A stretch of DNA of 64,000 bases from Bombella apis. GTDB lineage: Bacteria > Pseudomonadota > Alphaproteobacteria > Acetobacterales > Acetobacteraceae. A program made the translations under genes and the position numbers. Shown here one piece after another: positions 33,768 to 42,699 of the stretch (positions are counted from its first letter, which is position 1; each line of letters opens with the position of its first letter). A model generated the notes under the pieces. It ran no database searches, was not told the origin of the DNA, and worked only from the letters and a program-made list of their open reading frames with translations. The DNA is taken from NCBI RefSeq assembly GCF_018221685.1, contig NZ_JAGJTM010000004.1, forward strand, positions 562,287 to 626,286, written 5' to 3'.

Positions 33768-34508
33768 TTATGGGCTTTTCGGCGTTGCGGGAGAAGAGGG
33801 GGCGGGTGATAAATCCTCAAAATGATCCGTACGTCCGGCACCGAGGAACTGAAGAGTCCCTGTCTGCTGGTCCATGAAGGCGCCTTCTGCATCCTGCGTG
33901 CCGAAGGGCCCGTCGGCATGGACCCAGTCATGCGTGGCGATGACCTGCTGGGGCAGGTCAATATCGGCTGAAGGGCTGTTCAGCAGGACGCCGTCACTGC
34001 GGTAGATCACGACATGGCCGTTCAGTGTCAGCGTCTGTTCGTGCTGGAGATACATGCCGCTATCCGCCCGGGCATGGACCCACTGATGATTGTGCAGCAG
34101 GATGTCAGCCTCAGGCTCGGTCATGTCGATGCGGTCCGGCTCGCTCTGGCGGGCAATGCGGGATGTGATGGTATAGGGGCGGTCCTGCGAATCAAGATCG
34201 TGGTAGGCGGCATGTTCCATCATGCCGCTATCCGTATGGGCATGACGCATGCTGGCCAGAATGGCGCTGTTCTGGTGGATCAGATGATTGATTTCCGGCC
34301 ATATGGCGACCGAGAACAGCAGGAACATCGCAAGACCGGGGAGACCCCATTTGGCCCGCTTCAGCAGCAGGCTCCGTCTGGCCATGGCTTCGGCTGAAGG
34401 GGGCGTGCGCCGTCTGGCCATGCTTTCCTGTCGCATGGCATCCAGCTGGCGGGTCTTTTCCAGACGGTCCGGGTCAAAATCTTCCCGGTTGGGCTGCGGT
34501 GCGTTCAT
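33768..34508 (-). CDS. lptC: LPS export ABC transporter periplasmic protein LptC
   Basis: LptC is a bitopic protein linking the LptBFG transporter to LptA. A basic cytoplasmic segment is followed by one membrane helix (about residues 52-70, WGLPGLAMFLLFSVAIW) and an OstA-like periplasmic domain with DRIDMTEPEADILLHNHQW and TLTLNGHVVIYRSDG. The N-terminal cytoplasmic part (about 50 residues) is longer than in enterobacterial LptC. Placement between kdsD and lptA supports the call; its start overlaps the kdsD stop. Confidence 0.88.
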   Translation of the reverse strand: MNAPQPNREDFDPDRLEKTRQLDAMRQESMARRRTPPSAEAMARRSLLLKRAKWGLPGLAMFLLFSVAIWPEINHLIHQNSAILASMRHAHTDSGMMEHAAYHDLDSQDRPYTITSRIARQSEPDRIDMTEPEADILLHNHQWVHARADSGMYLQHEQTLTLNGHVVIYRSDGVLLNSPSADIDLPQQVIATHDWVHADGPFGTQDAEGAFMDQQTGTLQFLGAGRTDHFEDLSPAPSSPATPKSP

Positions 34509-35482
34509 GAGAGACCTGCCCGCAGGAGATCATGCAGATGAAGAATCCCGACAGGGCGACGCTCTTCATCCAGAATGAAAAGACTGTTCACCGGGACAGG
34601 GCGGTCATTCATGAGGTGCCGTATGTCCTGAGCCCGCATGTCTGCCGTGCCCGTCAGGGGCGTGCGGTTCATGATCTCCACGGCCGTGGTGTTGTCGAGA
34701 TCACGGTCCAAAGCGGGGCGGAGGTCACCATCGCTGATGAGCCCGGCAAGGCGGCCTTCGTCATCCAGAATGCCGATGCAGCCGAAACTCTTGTGGGTGA
34801 TTTCCAGAATCACGGCACGAAGGGACATGTTTTCATGGCCCAGTGGCATGTCCTGCCCTGTATGCATGAAATTGCTGACGGGGCGGAGCTGGGCACCCAG
34901 CGTCCCTGCCGGATGCAGGAGACCGAAATCATGCGCATTGAAGCCACGGCGTTCCAGCAGGGCGATGGCCAGCGCATCCCCCAGGGCCAGCTGGAGCAGG
35001 CAGGAGGTCGTCGGGGCCAGTCCCATCGGGCAGGCTTCCGGCGCGGCAGGGAGGATGAGGGGAATCTGCACCGACTGGGCCAGTGTCGATGAGGCCCGTG
35101 TCGTAAAGGCGATCTGCGTGAGATTCAGGCGGGCTGCATGAAGCAGGACTGGCGCCAGCTCGTTGGTCTCGCCGGAATTGGAGAGATAGAGGATGACATC
35201 ATCGGCCTCTACCATGCCGAGATCCCCGTGGGCGGCTTCGGCAGGATGAAGGAACAGTGATGGTGTTCCCGTGGAGGCCAGGGTGGCGTTGATCTTGCGC
35301 CCGATATGGCCGGATTTCCCCATCCCTGTCAGGATGAGGCGGCCTTTCATGGACAGTATGGCAGTGAGAGCGGCTTCAAACCCTTCCTGCATGGGGCCAC
35401 GCAGGCACGCCTCGAGCTGCTCAAGCCCCTGACGTTCTGTCTGGAGGGCACGGCAGGCGGTCGAGAGGGAAGATGAGGTCAT
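34505..35482 (-). CDS. kdsD: D-arabinose-5-phosphate isomerase (KpsF/GutQ family)
   Basis: KdsD interconverts ribulose-5-P and arabinose-5-P, the first step to KDO in the LPS core. An N-terminal SIS domain shows GMGKSGHIGRKINATLASTG, PAEAAHGDLGMV and YLSNSGETNEL; two CBS domains occupy about residues 200-322. Length 325 is normal. It is the first gene of the kdsD-lptC-lptA-lptB cluster, so sugar supply and LPS transport are co-expressed. Confidence 0.94.
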   Translation of the reverse strand: MTSSSLSTACRALQTERQGLEQLEACLRGPMQEGFEAALTAILSMKGRLILTGMGKSGHIGRKINATLASTGTPSLFLHPAEAAHGDLGMVEADDVILYLSNSGETNELAPVLLHAARLNLTQIAFTTRASSTLAQSVQIPLILPAAPEACPMGLAPTTSCLLQLALGDALAIALLERRGFNAHDFGLLHPAGTLGAQLRPVSNFMHTGQDMPLGHENMSLRAVILEITHKSFGCIGILDDEGRLAGLISDGDLRPALDRDLDNTTAVEIMNRTPLTGTADMRAQDIRHLMNDRPVPVNSLFILDEERRPVGILHLHDLLRAGLS

Positions 35483-35494
35483 GGAGCAGCTATG

Positions 35495-36145
35495 TCAGGC
35501 ACGATGGGCGAAAATGTCCGACACATCATAGCCCAGAAGATCCAGCTTTGCACGGGCAGGGAGGAAATCATAGCAGCTCTGCGCAAGATCACGCCGCCCT
35601 TCCCGGATGAGCATGGCTTCCAGCTTTTCCCAAAGGGCATGGAGATGCAGCACATCGGAGGCTGCATACTGGCGCTGCTCTTCTGTCAGGGTCGGGCTGC
35701 CCCAGTCGGAGCTCTGCTGCTGTTTGGACATCTCGACGCCCAGCAGCTCCCGGCTGAGATAGGCAAGGCCATGCCTGTCCGTGAAGGTATAGACAAGACG
35801 GGCGGCAATCTTCGTGCAGATGACGGAATTCAGCGTGATGCCGAGATAATGCTGGAGAACGGCCACGTCGAACCGGGCAAAATGCATCAGCTTGGTGACA
35901 GAACTGTCCTGAAGGAGCGCCTTGAGGTTGGGGCAGTGCCCGTAGCCACGCCCGCCCAGATGTTCCGGCACGAACTGTACGAGATGCGCCTGACCATCCC
36001 CGGCGGAAATCTGCACGAGGCAGAGGCGGTCCCGGTGGGGGTTGAGCCCCATGGTCTCGGTATCAATGGCGATGGAAGAGCCCAGCTCAAGATTGTCCGG
36101 GAGGTCGCCCTCATATAGATGAATGGCGTTACGCGGAGTGCTCAT
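35495..36145 (-). CDS. rnd: Ribonuclease D-like 3'-5' exonuclease
   Basis: DEDDy-type 3'-5' exonuclease. ExoI is AIDTETMGLNP, ExoII is KLMHFARFDVAVL, and ExoIII is QYAASDVLHLH with the Tyr. At 216 residues only the catalytic domain is present, without the HRDC domains of enterobacterial RNase D, which is common in alphaproteobacteria. The frame remains open to 36286, but that extension is a translation of the tRNA-Leu gene, so ATG 36145 (MSTPRNAIHLYEG) is the start. It probably trims tRNA or other structured RNA 3' ends. Confidence 0.9.
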   Translation of the reverse strand: MSTPRNAIHLYEGDLPDNLELGSSIAIDTETMGLNPHRDRLCLVQISAGDGQAHLVQFVPEHLGGRGYGHCPNLKALLQDSSVTKLMHFARFDVAVLQHYLGITLNSVICTKIAARLVYTFTDRHGLAYLSRELLGVEMSKQQQSSDWGSPTLTEEQRQYAASDVLHLHALWEKLEAMLIREGRRDLAQSCYDFLPARAKLDLLGYDVSDIFAHRA

Positions 36146-36205
36146 AGATTCACCGGATTTTCTGAGAGGGGACAATTCTGCCCTGCATGTCAGGGGAGAA
36201 AGCCT

Positions 36206-36292
36206 TGGTGCCCAGAAGAAGACTCGAACTTCCACGTCCTTGCGGACACAGGCACCTGAAGCCTGCGCGTCTACCAATTCCGCCATCTGGGC
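36206..36292 (-). tRNA. tRNA-Leu (anticodon CAG)
   Basis: The reverse strand folds into a cloverleaf with acceptor arms GCCCAGA (36292-36286) and TCTGGGC (36216-36210), discriminator A and an encoded CCA (36208-36206). The anticodon stem CAGGC/GCCTG encloses the loop TTCAGGT, anticodon CAG (36258-36256). A long variable arm, as in class II tRNAs, and the T-arm GTTCGAGTC are present. It reads CTG, the dominant leucine codon of these genes. Confidence 0.97.
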
Positions 36293-36616
36293 ATAAAGCT
36301 GTAAGAGGAAGCTGTCTCCGTGAGGAAGCCGCCTCAGCTCTGTTGAAGATGCTTTTACGGCGCAGGAGGGGGGACGTCAATGAGGAAAATGCATCCTTTT
36401 GAAAAAAAACGAATGGAATGATGTCAGGGTGATAATAGGTCCGTTTCGGACTTATTTTGTAAAATGAAAATGACAATCATGCGCATTTTCAGGATGTTAT
36501 GACACTCATTAGGTAAGCGGTACTGTCTGGTCTTTTATGGCTGAGCTGTTTAGTGCTGGGGCGACAAGGACCATTCTGCGCCTCACGGTGCAGGCAAGAC
36601 AGGGATTGATGTCATA
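36293..36616. other. Intergenic region between tRNA-Leu and gltD, with a strong hairpin
   Basis: No convincing gene lies in these 324 bases. They must hold the tRNA/rnd promoter (reverse strand) and the gltD promoter (forward strand). A perfect 10-bp inverted repeat AATAGGTCCG-TTT-CGGACTTATT (36434-36456, one G-U as RNA) stands in an A+T-rich part and is followed by TTGT. It could be an operator for gltDB or a terminator; there is no upstream forward gene needing a terminator. No clear -10/-35 pair was found. Confidence 0.5.
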
Positions 36617-38047
36617 ATGGCTGAACAGATGCTGCGGTTCGTAAACTGCTCCCAGAAACTCCCGGACAAACGCTCGGCTGCCGAGAGACGGGGGGATTTT
36701 GGCGAGATTTACGCCGGGTTCAGCCCTCAGAGGGCGCAGGAGCAGGCGTCACGCTGTTCCCAGTGTGGGATTCCGTACTGCACGGTCCACTGCCCGCTGG
36801 GCAATGTCATTCCCGAATGGCTGCGCCTGACGACGGAAGGGCGGCTGAAGGAAGCCTATGAACTTTCCTCCAGCACCAACAGCTTTCCGGAAATCTGTGG
36901 CCGCATCTGCCCGCAGGACCGCCTCTGTGAAGGGAACTGCGTCATCCGTCCGGGTTTCAGTAGCGTGACCATCGGGGCCGTGGAGCGGTATGTTACCGAG
37001 ACGGCCTTTGCGGAAGGCTGGGTCCTGCCCCGTCTGCCCGCCGAGGAAACGGGGCAGAGCGTGGGGATTGTCGGGTCCGGCCCGGCCGGTCTTGCCTGTG
37101 CCGAGCGTCTGCGGGCCGCAGGGCATGAGGTGCACGTCTATGAACGGCAGGAAAAACCCGGCGGGCTGCTGATGTACGGGATTCCGGGCTTCAAGCTGGA
37201 CAAGAGCGTCGTGGAACGTCGCTGGAAGCTGCTGGAGGAACAGGGAATCATCTTCCACCTGGGGCAGTCCGTCGGGCATGGCGATGGTGCTCTGCCTCTG
37301 GAGGAACTGCGTCAGCGGCATGATGCCGTTTTTCTGGCCACGGGTGTGTATCGTGCCCGGCAGGTGAAGGGGCCGGGGGCCGGTCTGGCCAACGTGGTGG
37401 AGGCCCTTCCTTACCTCAAGGCCTCCCAGACGGAGCATGAGACTGCTGGTCTGACAGCGAAAGGCAAACGTGTCGTGGTGCTGGGGGGCGGTGATACCGC
37501 CATGGACTGCGTCCGCACGGCCATCCGGCAGGGGGCGAGGGAAGTGGTCTGCGCCTATCGTCGGGACCGTGACAACATGCCCGGCTCCCGTCAGGAGGTT
37601 CTCAATGCGGAGGAAGAGGGAGCCCGCTTTGAGTGGATGCTGACACCGGAGGCCTTCCTTGGCGATGACAGGGTGAAGGCCGTCCGCCTGCGGGAGATGC
37701 GCCTCGGGGCAGCTGATGCGGCGGGCCGCCGGGCCGTGGAGCCGACGGAATCCACCCGTGAACTGAAAGCCGATCTGGTCATCTGTGCGCTGGGGTTCGA
37801 GCCGGAAGACCTGCCGGACCTCTGGAACCGGCCCGACCTCGCCGTGACACGGTGGGGCACGCTGGAGGTCTCCGGCAGCGGGCATGAAACCAGCCTGCCG
37901 GGTGTCTTTGCCGGTGGGGACATCGTCCGGGGGGCGAGCCTCGTCGTCTGGGCCATCCGGGACGGGCGGGACGCCGCCGATTCCATCATGAACCATCTGT
38001 CTGCCGGGGCTGCCCGGACCGCAACATCTGTCGGGGAGTGTGCCTGA
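36617..38047 (+). CDS. gltD: Glutamate synthase small (beta) subunit
   Basis: GltD delivers electrons from NADPH through FAD and Fe-S centres to GltB. The N-terminal ferredoxin-like domain has the cysteine clusters CSQCGIPYCTVHCPLG (about residues 47-62) and CGRICPQDRLCEGNC (about 94-108). FAD binding is at GIVGSGPAGLACAERL and NAD(P) binding at VVVLGGGDTAMDCVR; the late segment PGVFAGGDIVRGASLVV is typical. Length 476 is normal. The order gltD-gltB is the reverse of E. coli; the two share one base at the stop/start. Confidence 0.95.
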   Translation: MAEQMLRFVNCSQKLPDKRSAAERRGDFGEIYAGFSPQRAQEQASRCSQCGIPYCTVHCPLGNVIPEWLRLTTEGRLKEAYELSSSTNSFPEICGRICPQDRLCEGNCVIRPGFSSVTIGAVERYVTETAFAEGWVLPRLPAEETGQSVGIVGSGPAGLACAERLRAAGHEVHVYERQEKPGGLLMYGIPGFKLDKSVVERRWKLLEEQGIIFHLGQSVGHGDGALPLEELRQRHDAVFLATGVYRARQVKGPGAGLANVVEALPYLKASQTEHETAGLTAKGKRVVVLGGGDTAMDCVRTAIRQGAREVVCAYRRDRDNMPGSRQEVLNAEEEGARFEWMLTPEAFLGDDRVKAVRLREMRLGAADAAGRRAVEPTESTRELKADLVICALGFEPEDLPDLWNRPDLAVTRWGTLEVSGSGHETSLPGVFAGGDIVRGASLVVWAIRDGRDAADSIMNHLSAGAARTATSVGECA

Positions 38048-41000
38048 TGACCACCATGAACGAAACCACGACCATGACATCCGCTCCGGAAACGGCGCAG
38101 GACTTCGTGAAGGCCTATCAGGCCAATGTTGAACGGCTGGAAGGGCTGTATGACCCGGCGCAGGAGCATGATGCCTGTGGTGTGGGGCTTGTGGCGGCGA
38201 TGGATGGCAGGCCCAGCCGTGCCGTGGTGCAGGCGGGCATCGAGGCCCTGGGCAACATCTGGCACCGTGGTGCCGTCGATGCTGATGGCAAGACGGGGGA
38301 CGGGGCTGGCATCCATGTGGAAATCCCGCAGAATTTCTTTGAGGATGCCATCCATAATGCGGGTGACCTGCGGATCGAGGGACGCATCTCCGTCGGGATG
38401 GTCTTCCTGCCCCGCACGGACCTGGGAGCGCAGGAACGCTGCCGCCAGATCATCGAGACGGAAATCCTGCGGTTCGGCTATGGCATCTATGGCTGGCGTC
38501 AGGTGCCGATTGATACGGCCTGCATTGGCGAGAAGGCCAACGAGACCCGCCCCGAGATTGAGCAGATCATGATCCGCAACACGCTGGGGCGTGATGAGGA
38601 AACGCTGGAACGGGACCTCTACGTCATCCGTCGTCGGATCGAGCAGGCGGCGACACGGGCACAGGTGGAGCTGTACATCTGCTCCCTGTCCTGCCGTTCC
38701 CTCATCTACAAGGGCATGTTTCTGGCGGAGAACCTGACGGATTTTTACCCGGACCTGCTGGATGAGCGGTTTGTCTCCCGTTTTGCCATCTATCACCAGC
38801 GTTATTCCACCAACACCTTCCCGAAATGGAAGCTCGCCCAGCCTTTCCGCAAGATCGCCCATAACGGGGAGATCAACACGCTCTCCGGCAACGTCAACTG
38901 GATGCGGGCGCATGAGACACGGCTGAGCAGCCCGGTGCTGGATGACTACATGGAGGCCCTCAAGCCGGTCGTGCAGGTGGCGGGGTCCGACACGGCCGCT
39001 CTGGACAATGTCTTCGAGCTTCTGACCTTCGCTGGACGGACGGCACCATCGGCCAAGGCCCTGCTGATCCCGGCAGCGGCGGGGGCGAATTCTTCCCTGT
39101 CCGCCCGGGCCAAGGCATTCTACCGCTACTGCAATGCCGTCATCGAGCCGTGGGACGGTCCGGCGGCCTTGTGCGGGACGGATGGCCGCTGGATCATCGC
39201 CGGTCTGGACAGGGCCGGTCTGCGGCCGCTGCGCTACAGCATCACGAAGGACGGGCTGCTGATCGTCGGGTCCGAGACGGGCATGGTGCGTGTGCCGGAT
39301 GAGGCCATCGCCCTGCGTGGGCGGCTCGGGCCGGGGCAGACCCTTGCGCTGGACCTTGATGAAGCCCGTTTCTACACGCCGGATGACGTGCTGGACATGC
39401 TTATCAACCGGCAGGATTATGAAAGCTGGATCAGGGACGGCATCGAGGATGTCGGGCCGCTGATGGCTCGGGTGACGGAACCGGACGGCATTGATGCGGA
39501 GATGCTGCGCCGTCGCCAGCTGGCCGTCAACCTGACCTATGAGGACATGGAGGCCACGCTCCAGCCGATGGTGGAGAATGGCAGCGAGGCTCTGGCCTCC
39601 ATGGGGGATGACACGCCGCTTCAGGTGCTGTCCCGGCATTATCGGGGGCTGTCCCACTATTTCCGGCAGGGATTCAGCCAGGTGACGAATCCGCCGATCG
39701 ACAGCCTGCGGGAAACACGGGCCATGAGCCTGGTGACGAGGCTGGGCAATCTGGGCAACATCCTTGCCGAGGAAGCGGGCCAGTGCCAGCTTCTCCAGCT
39801 TTCCAGCCCCATCCTGACGAATGGCGAATTCAGCCGTCTTCAGGAGATGTGCGGCAGGCAGGGTGAGGTCATCGACTGTACCTTCCCGCTGGCCGAGGGT
39901 GAGGACGGGATGCGGGCGGCCCTGACGCAGATATGCCAGAAGGCCGAGGATGCCGTGCGGGGTGGCTGTGCCCATCTCTTTCTGACCGATGAACACGCCA
40001 CGGAGGACCGCGTGGCGGTTCCCATGGTGCTGGCCGTGGCGGCCGTGCATGTCCATCTCACCAATCACAGCCTGCGGACCTTCACCTCCGTGAATGTCCG
40101 GGCCTCCGATGTGCTGGACGTGCACAGCCTCGCCGTGATGGTCGGAGTGGGGGCCTCCACGGTCAATCCGTGGCTGGCCCAGCAGAGCATTGCCGATCGT
40201 CTCCAGCGGGGGCTGTTCGGAAAGATGACCCTGCGGCAGGCCATGGAGCAGTACCGCAAGGCCGTGGACAAGGGGCTGCTCAAGATCATGTCCAAGGCGG
40301 GGATTTCGGTCGTCTCGGCCTATCGTGGCGGGTACAATTTCGAGGCGATCGGCCTCTCCCGTGCGCTTGTGGCCGAGTTCTTCCCCGGCATGGCGTCCCG
40401 CATTTCGGGCATCGGCCTGCCCGGTATCGCCCGGAACGTCATCAAGGCGCACAGGCAGGCATGGCAGCCCGCCAACGTGTCTCCGCTGCCCATCGGGGGG
40501 CGGTACAAGATCCGCCCGGGTGGGGAGGCGCACTCCTTTTCGGCCAGTGCGGTCCACATGCTTCAGACGGCGGTGCAGGCCAACAGCTACAGGCTCTTCC
40601 GCCGTTATGCGGACGCTCTGGAGGCGCAGGAGCCGGTCGCCCTGCGTGATCTGCTGGATTTCCGTTCCAGCGCACGGTCCATTGACGTGGATGACGTGGA
40701 AGGCATCACCCAGATCCGCCGCAGGCTGGTTGCCCCGGGCATCTCCCTCGGTGCGCTGAGTCCGGAAGCGCATGAGACGCTGGCCATCGCCATGAACCGC
40801 ATCGGGGCGAAGTCCGATTCCGGCGAGGGAGGCGAGGACCCGGCCCGGGCCACACCACGGCCTAACGGGGACAATGCGTCCTCGGCCATCAAGCAGGTGG
40901 CGTCCGGCCGCTTCGGCGTGACGGCGGAATATCTCAACAATTGCCGGGAGCTGGAGATCAAGGTCGCACAGGGGGCCAAGCCGGGTGAGGGAGGCCAGCT

Positions 41001-42606
41001 TCCGGGCTTCAAGGTCACGGAGCTGATCGCCCGTCTCCGTCATGCCACGCCGGGCGTCACGCTGATCTCGCCGCCGCCGCATCATGACATCTATTCCATC
41101 GAGGACCTTGCCCAGCTGATCTACGACCTCAAGCAGATCAATCCGGAGGCGACCGTGACGGTGAAGCTCGTGGCCCGGACGGGCATCGGGACCATCGCCG
41201 CCGGTGTGGCCAAGGCCAAGGCTGATGCCATCCTGATCTCCGGCCATTCCGGCGGGACGGGGGCCAGTGCCCAGTCTTCCATCTATTATGCCGGCCTGCC
41301 GTGGGAAATGGGGCTGAGCGAGACCCATCAGGTGCTGATGCTCAACCGTCTGCGCCACCGGCTGAAGCTGCGCGTTGATGGTGGAATCAAGACCGGGCGT
41401 GACGTGGTGATCGCCGCCATGCTGGGGGCCGAGGAGTTCGGCATCGGTACGGCGGCTCTTGTGGCGATGGGCTGCATCATGGTGCGGCAGTGCCATACCA
41501 ATACCTGCCCTGTCGGTGTCTGCGTGCAGGATGAGGAGCTGCGGAAGAAGTTCGAGGGCACGCCGGAGAAGGTCATCAACCTGTTCACGCTGATCGCCGA
41601 GGATGTCCGCAATATTCTGGCCCGTCTGGGATACCGCTCTCTTGAGGAGATCATCGGCCGGACGGACCTGCTCCATCAGGTCTATCGTGGCTCGGATTAT
41701 CTGGATGATCTGGACCTCAACGCCCTGCTGGTGCAGGCGGATACGGGCGGCTTTGCCCGTCACTGCACGCTGGAGGGCCGCAATGAGGTCCCGGACACGC
41801 TGGATGCACAGATCATCGCTGATGCGCAGCCGTTGTTCGAGCGGCGGGAGAAGCTGCATCTGCACTATATCGTCCGCAACACGCATCGTGCGGTGGGGAC
41901 GAGGCTGTCATCCCTCATCACCCGTCGCTTCGGCATGGCCAGCCTGCCGGAAGGGCATCTGACGCTCTCCCTGCGTGGGTCTGCCGGTCAGTCCCTTGGG
42001 GCCTTCGCCGTACAGGGGCTGCGCATCGAGGTGGAAGGTGATGCCAACGATTATGTCGGCAAGGGCCTCTCCGGGGCCACTCTGGTGCTGCGGCCCAGCA
42101 GTGCGACACCCTGCGCCACGGAGAAGAATTCCATCATCGGCAACACGGTGCTTTATGGTGCGACGGCGGGAGCACTCTTTGCCGCCGGGCAGGCCGGAGA
42201 ACGGTTCGCCGTGCGGAACTCCGGTGCCGTGGCCGTGGTGGAAGGCTGTGGCTCCAATGGCTGCGAATACATGACAGGCGGTACGGTCGTTGTTCTGGGC
42301 AAGGCCGGGGACAATTTCGGGGCAGGCTTCACGGGTGGTACGGCCTATGTGCTGGACCGTGATGGCGATTTCCCGAAACGGGTGAATCACGACACGGTCA
42401 TGTGCCAGCCCGTGACGGCCAGACGGTGGAAAGATGAGCTGCGGGGCCTCGTGGAGCGGCACGAGCGTGAGACGGGCAGTGCCTATGCGGCGGATCTTCT
42501 TCACCACTGGGAGGAGGTTCTGCCGAAATTCCGGCATGTCGTGCCGAAGGATTATGCCCGCATCATCGGGTATGAGGAGGCCGATCTCAGAAGCCTGTCA
42601 GCCTGA
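38047..42606 (+). CDS. gltB: Glutamate synthase large (alpha) subunit
   Basis: GltB makes two glutamates from glutamine and 2-oxoglutarate. After a propeptide of about 43 residues, the class II glutaminase nucleophile is Cys44 in EHDACGVGLV. The central and FMN domains include GRHxx-like segments such as KLVARTGIGTIAAGVAKAKA and ISGHSGGTGAS. The 3Fe-4S cluster cysteines are in CIMVRQCHTNTCPVGVC, and the C-terminal beta-helix (GCGSNGCEYMTGGTVVVLG) is present. ATG 38047 overlaps the gltD stop; GTG 38038 is possible. Length 1519 is typical. Confidence 0.96.
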   Translation: MTTMNETTTMTSAPETAQDFVKAYQANVERLEGLYDPAQEHDACGVGLVAAMDGRPSRAVVQAGIEALGNIWHRGAVDADGKTGDGAGIHVEIPQNFFEDAIHNAGDLRIEGRISVGMVFLPRTDLGAQERCRQIIETEILRFGYGIYGWRQVPIDTACIGEKANETRPEIEQIMIRNTLGRDEETLERDLYVIRRRIEQAATRAQVELYICSLSCRSLIYKGMFLAENLTDFYPDLLDERFVSRFAIYHQRYSTNTFPKWKLAQPFRKIAHNGEINTLSGNVNWMRAHETRLSSPVLDDYMEALKPVVQVAGSDTAALDNVFELLTFAGRTAPSAKALLIPAAAGANSSLSARAKAFYRYCNAVIEPWDGPAALCGTDGRWIIAGLDRAGLRPLRYSITKDGLLIVGSETGMVRVPDEAIALRGRLGPGQTLALDLDEARFYTPDDVLDMLINRQDYESWIRDGIEDVGPLMARVTEPDGIDAEMLRRRQLAVNLTYEDMEATLQPMVENGSEALASMGDDTPLQVLSRHYRGLSHYFRQGFSQVTNPPIDSLRETRAMSLVTRLGNLGNILAEEAGQCQLLQLSSPILTNGEFSRLQEMCGRQGEVIDCTFPLAEGEDGMRAALTQICQKAEDAVRGGCAHLFLTDEHATEDRVAVPMVLAVAAVHVHLTNHSLRTFTSVNVRASDVLDVHSLAVMVGVGASTVNPWLAQQSIADRLQRGLFGKMTLRQAMEQYRKAVDKGLLKIMSKAGISVVSAYRGGYNFEAIGLSRALVAEFFPGMASRISGIGLPGIARNVIKAHRQAWQPANVSPLPIGGRYKIRPGGEAHSFSASAVHMLQTAVQANSYRLFRRYADALEAQEPVALRDLLDFRSSARSIDVDDVEGITQIRRRLVAPGISLGALSPEAHETLAIAMNRIGAKSDSGEGGEDPARATPRPNGDNASSAIKQVASGRFGVTAEYLNNCRELEIKVAQGAKPGEGGQLPGFKVTELIARLRHATPGVTLISPPPHHDIYSIEDLAQLIYDLKQINPEATVTVKLVARTGIGTIAAGVAKAKADAILISGHSGGTGASAQSSIYYAGLPWEMGLSETHQVLMLNRLRHRLKLRVDGGIKTGRDVVIAAMLGAEEFGIGTAALVAMGCIMVRQCHTNTCPVGVCVQDEELRKKFEGTPEKVINLFTLIAEDVRNILARLGYRSLEEIIGRTDLLHQVYRGSDYLDDLDLNALLVQADTGGFARHCTLEGRNEVPDTLDAQIIADAQPLFERREKLHLHYIVRNTHRAVGTRLSSLITRRFGMASLPEGHLTLSLRGSAGQSLGAFAVQGLRIEVEGDANDYVGKGLSGATLVLRPSSATPCATEKNSIIGNTVLYGATAGALFAAGQAGERFAVRNSGAVAVVEGCGSNGCEYMTGGTVVVLGKAGDNFGAGFTGGTAYVLDRDGDFPKRVNHDTVMCQPVTARRWKDELRGLVERHERETGSAYAADLLHHWEEVLPKFRHVVPKDYARIIGYEEADLRSLSA

Positions 42607-42699
42607 CAGGGGCCACCCGGGCAGGGCTGCGGGGCTGGAGGATGGACCGTGACAGAAAAGAGAGTTTTCACAGCCCCCTCGCTTGGCTAGTCTGCAGGG

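Noticed and set aside
36146-36286. N-terminal extension of the RNase D gene
   Set aside because: These codons are the tRNA-Leu gene read as protein; the true start is ATG 36145.
37591-41886. 1431-codon reverse-strand frame across gltB
   Set aside because: It is exactly antisense to an unmistakable glutamate synthase, has no recognisable domain and is explained by codon bias in a G+C-rich gene.
42594-42610. Inverted repeat CCTGTCA-GCC-TGACAGG at the gltB stop as a terminator
   Set aside because: Only 7 bp and no T run follows; it may be a chance repeat or a weak mRNA-end structure.
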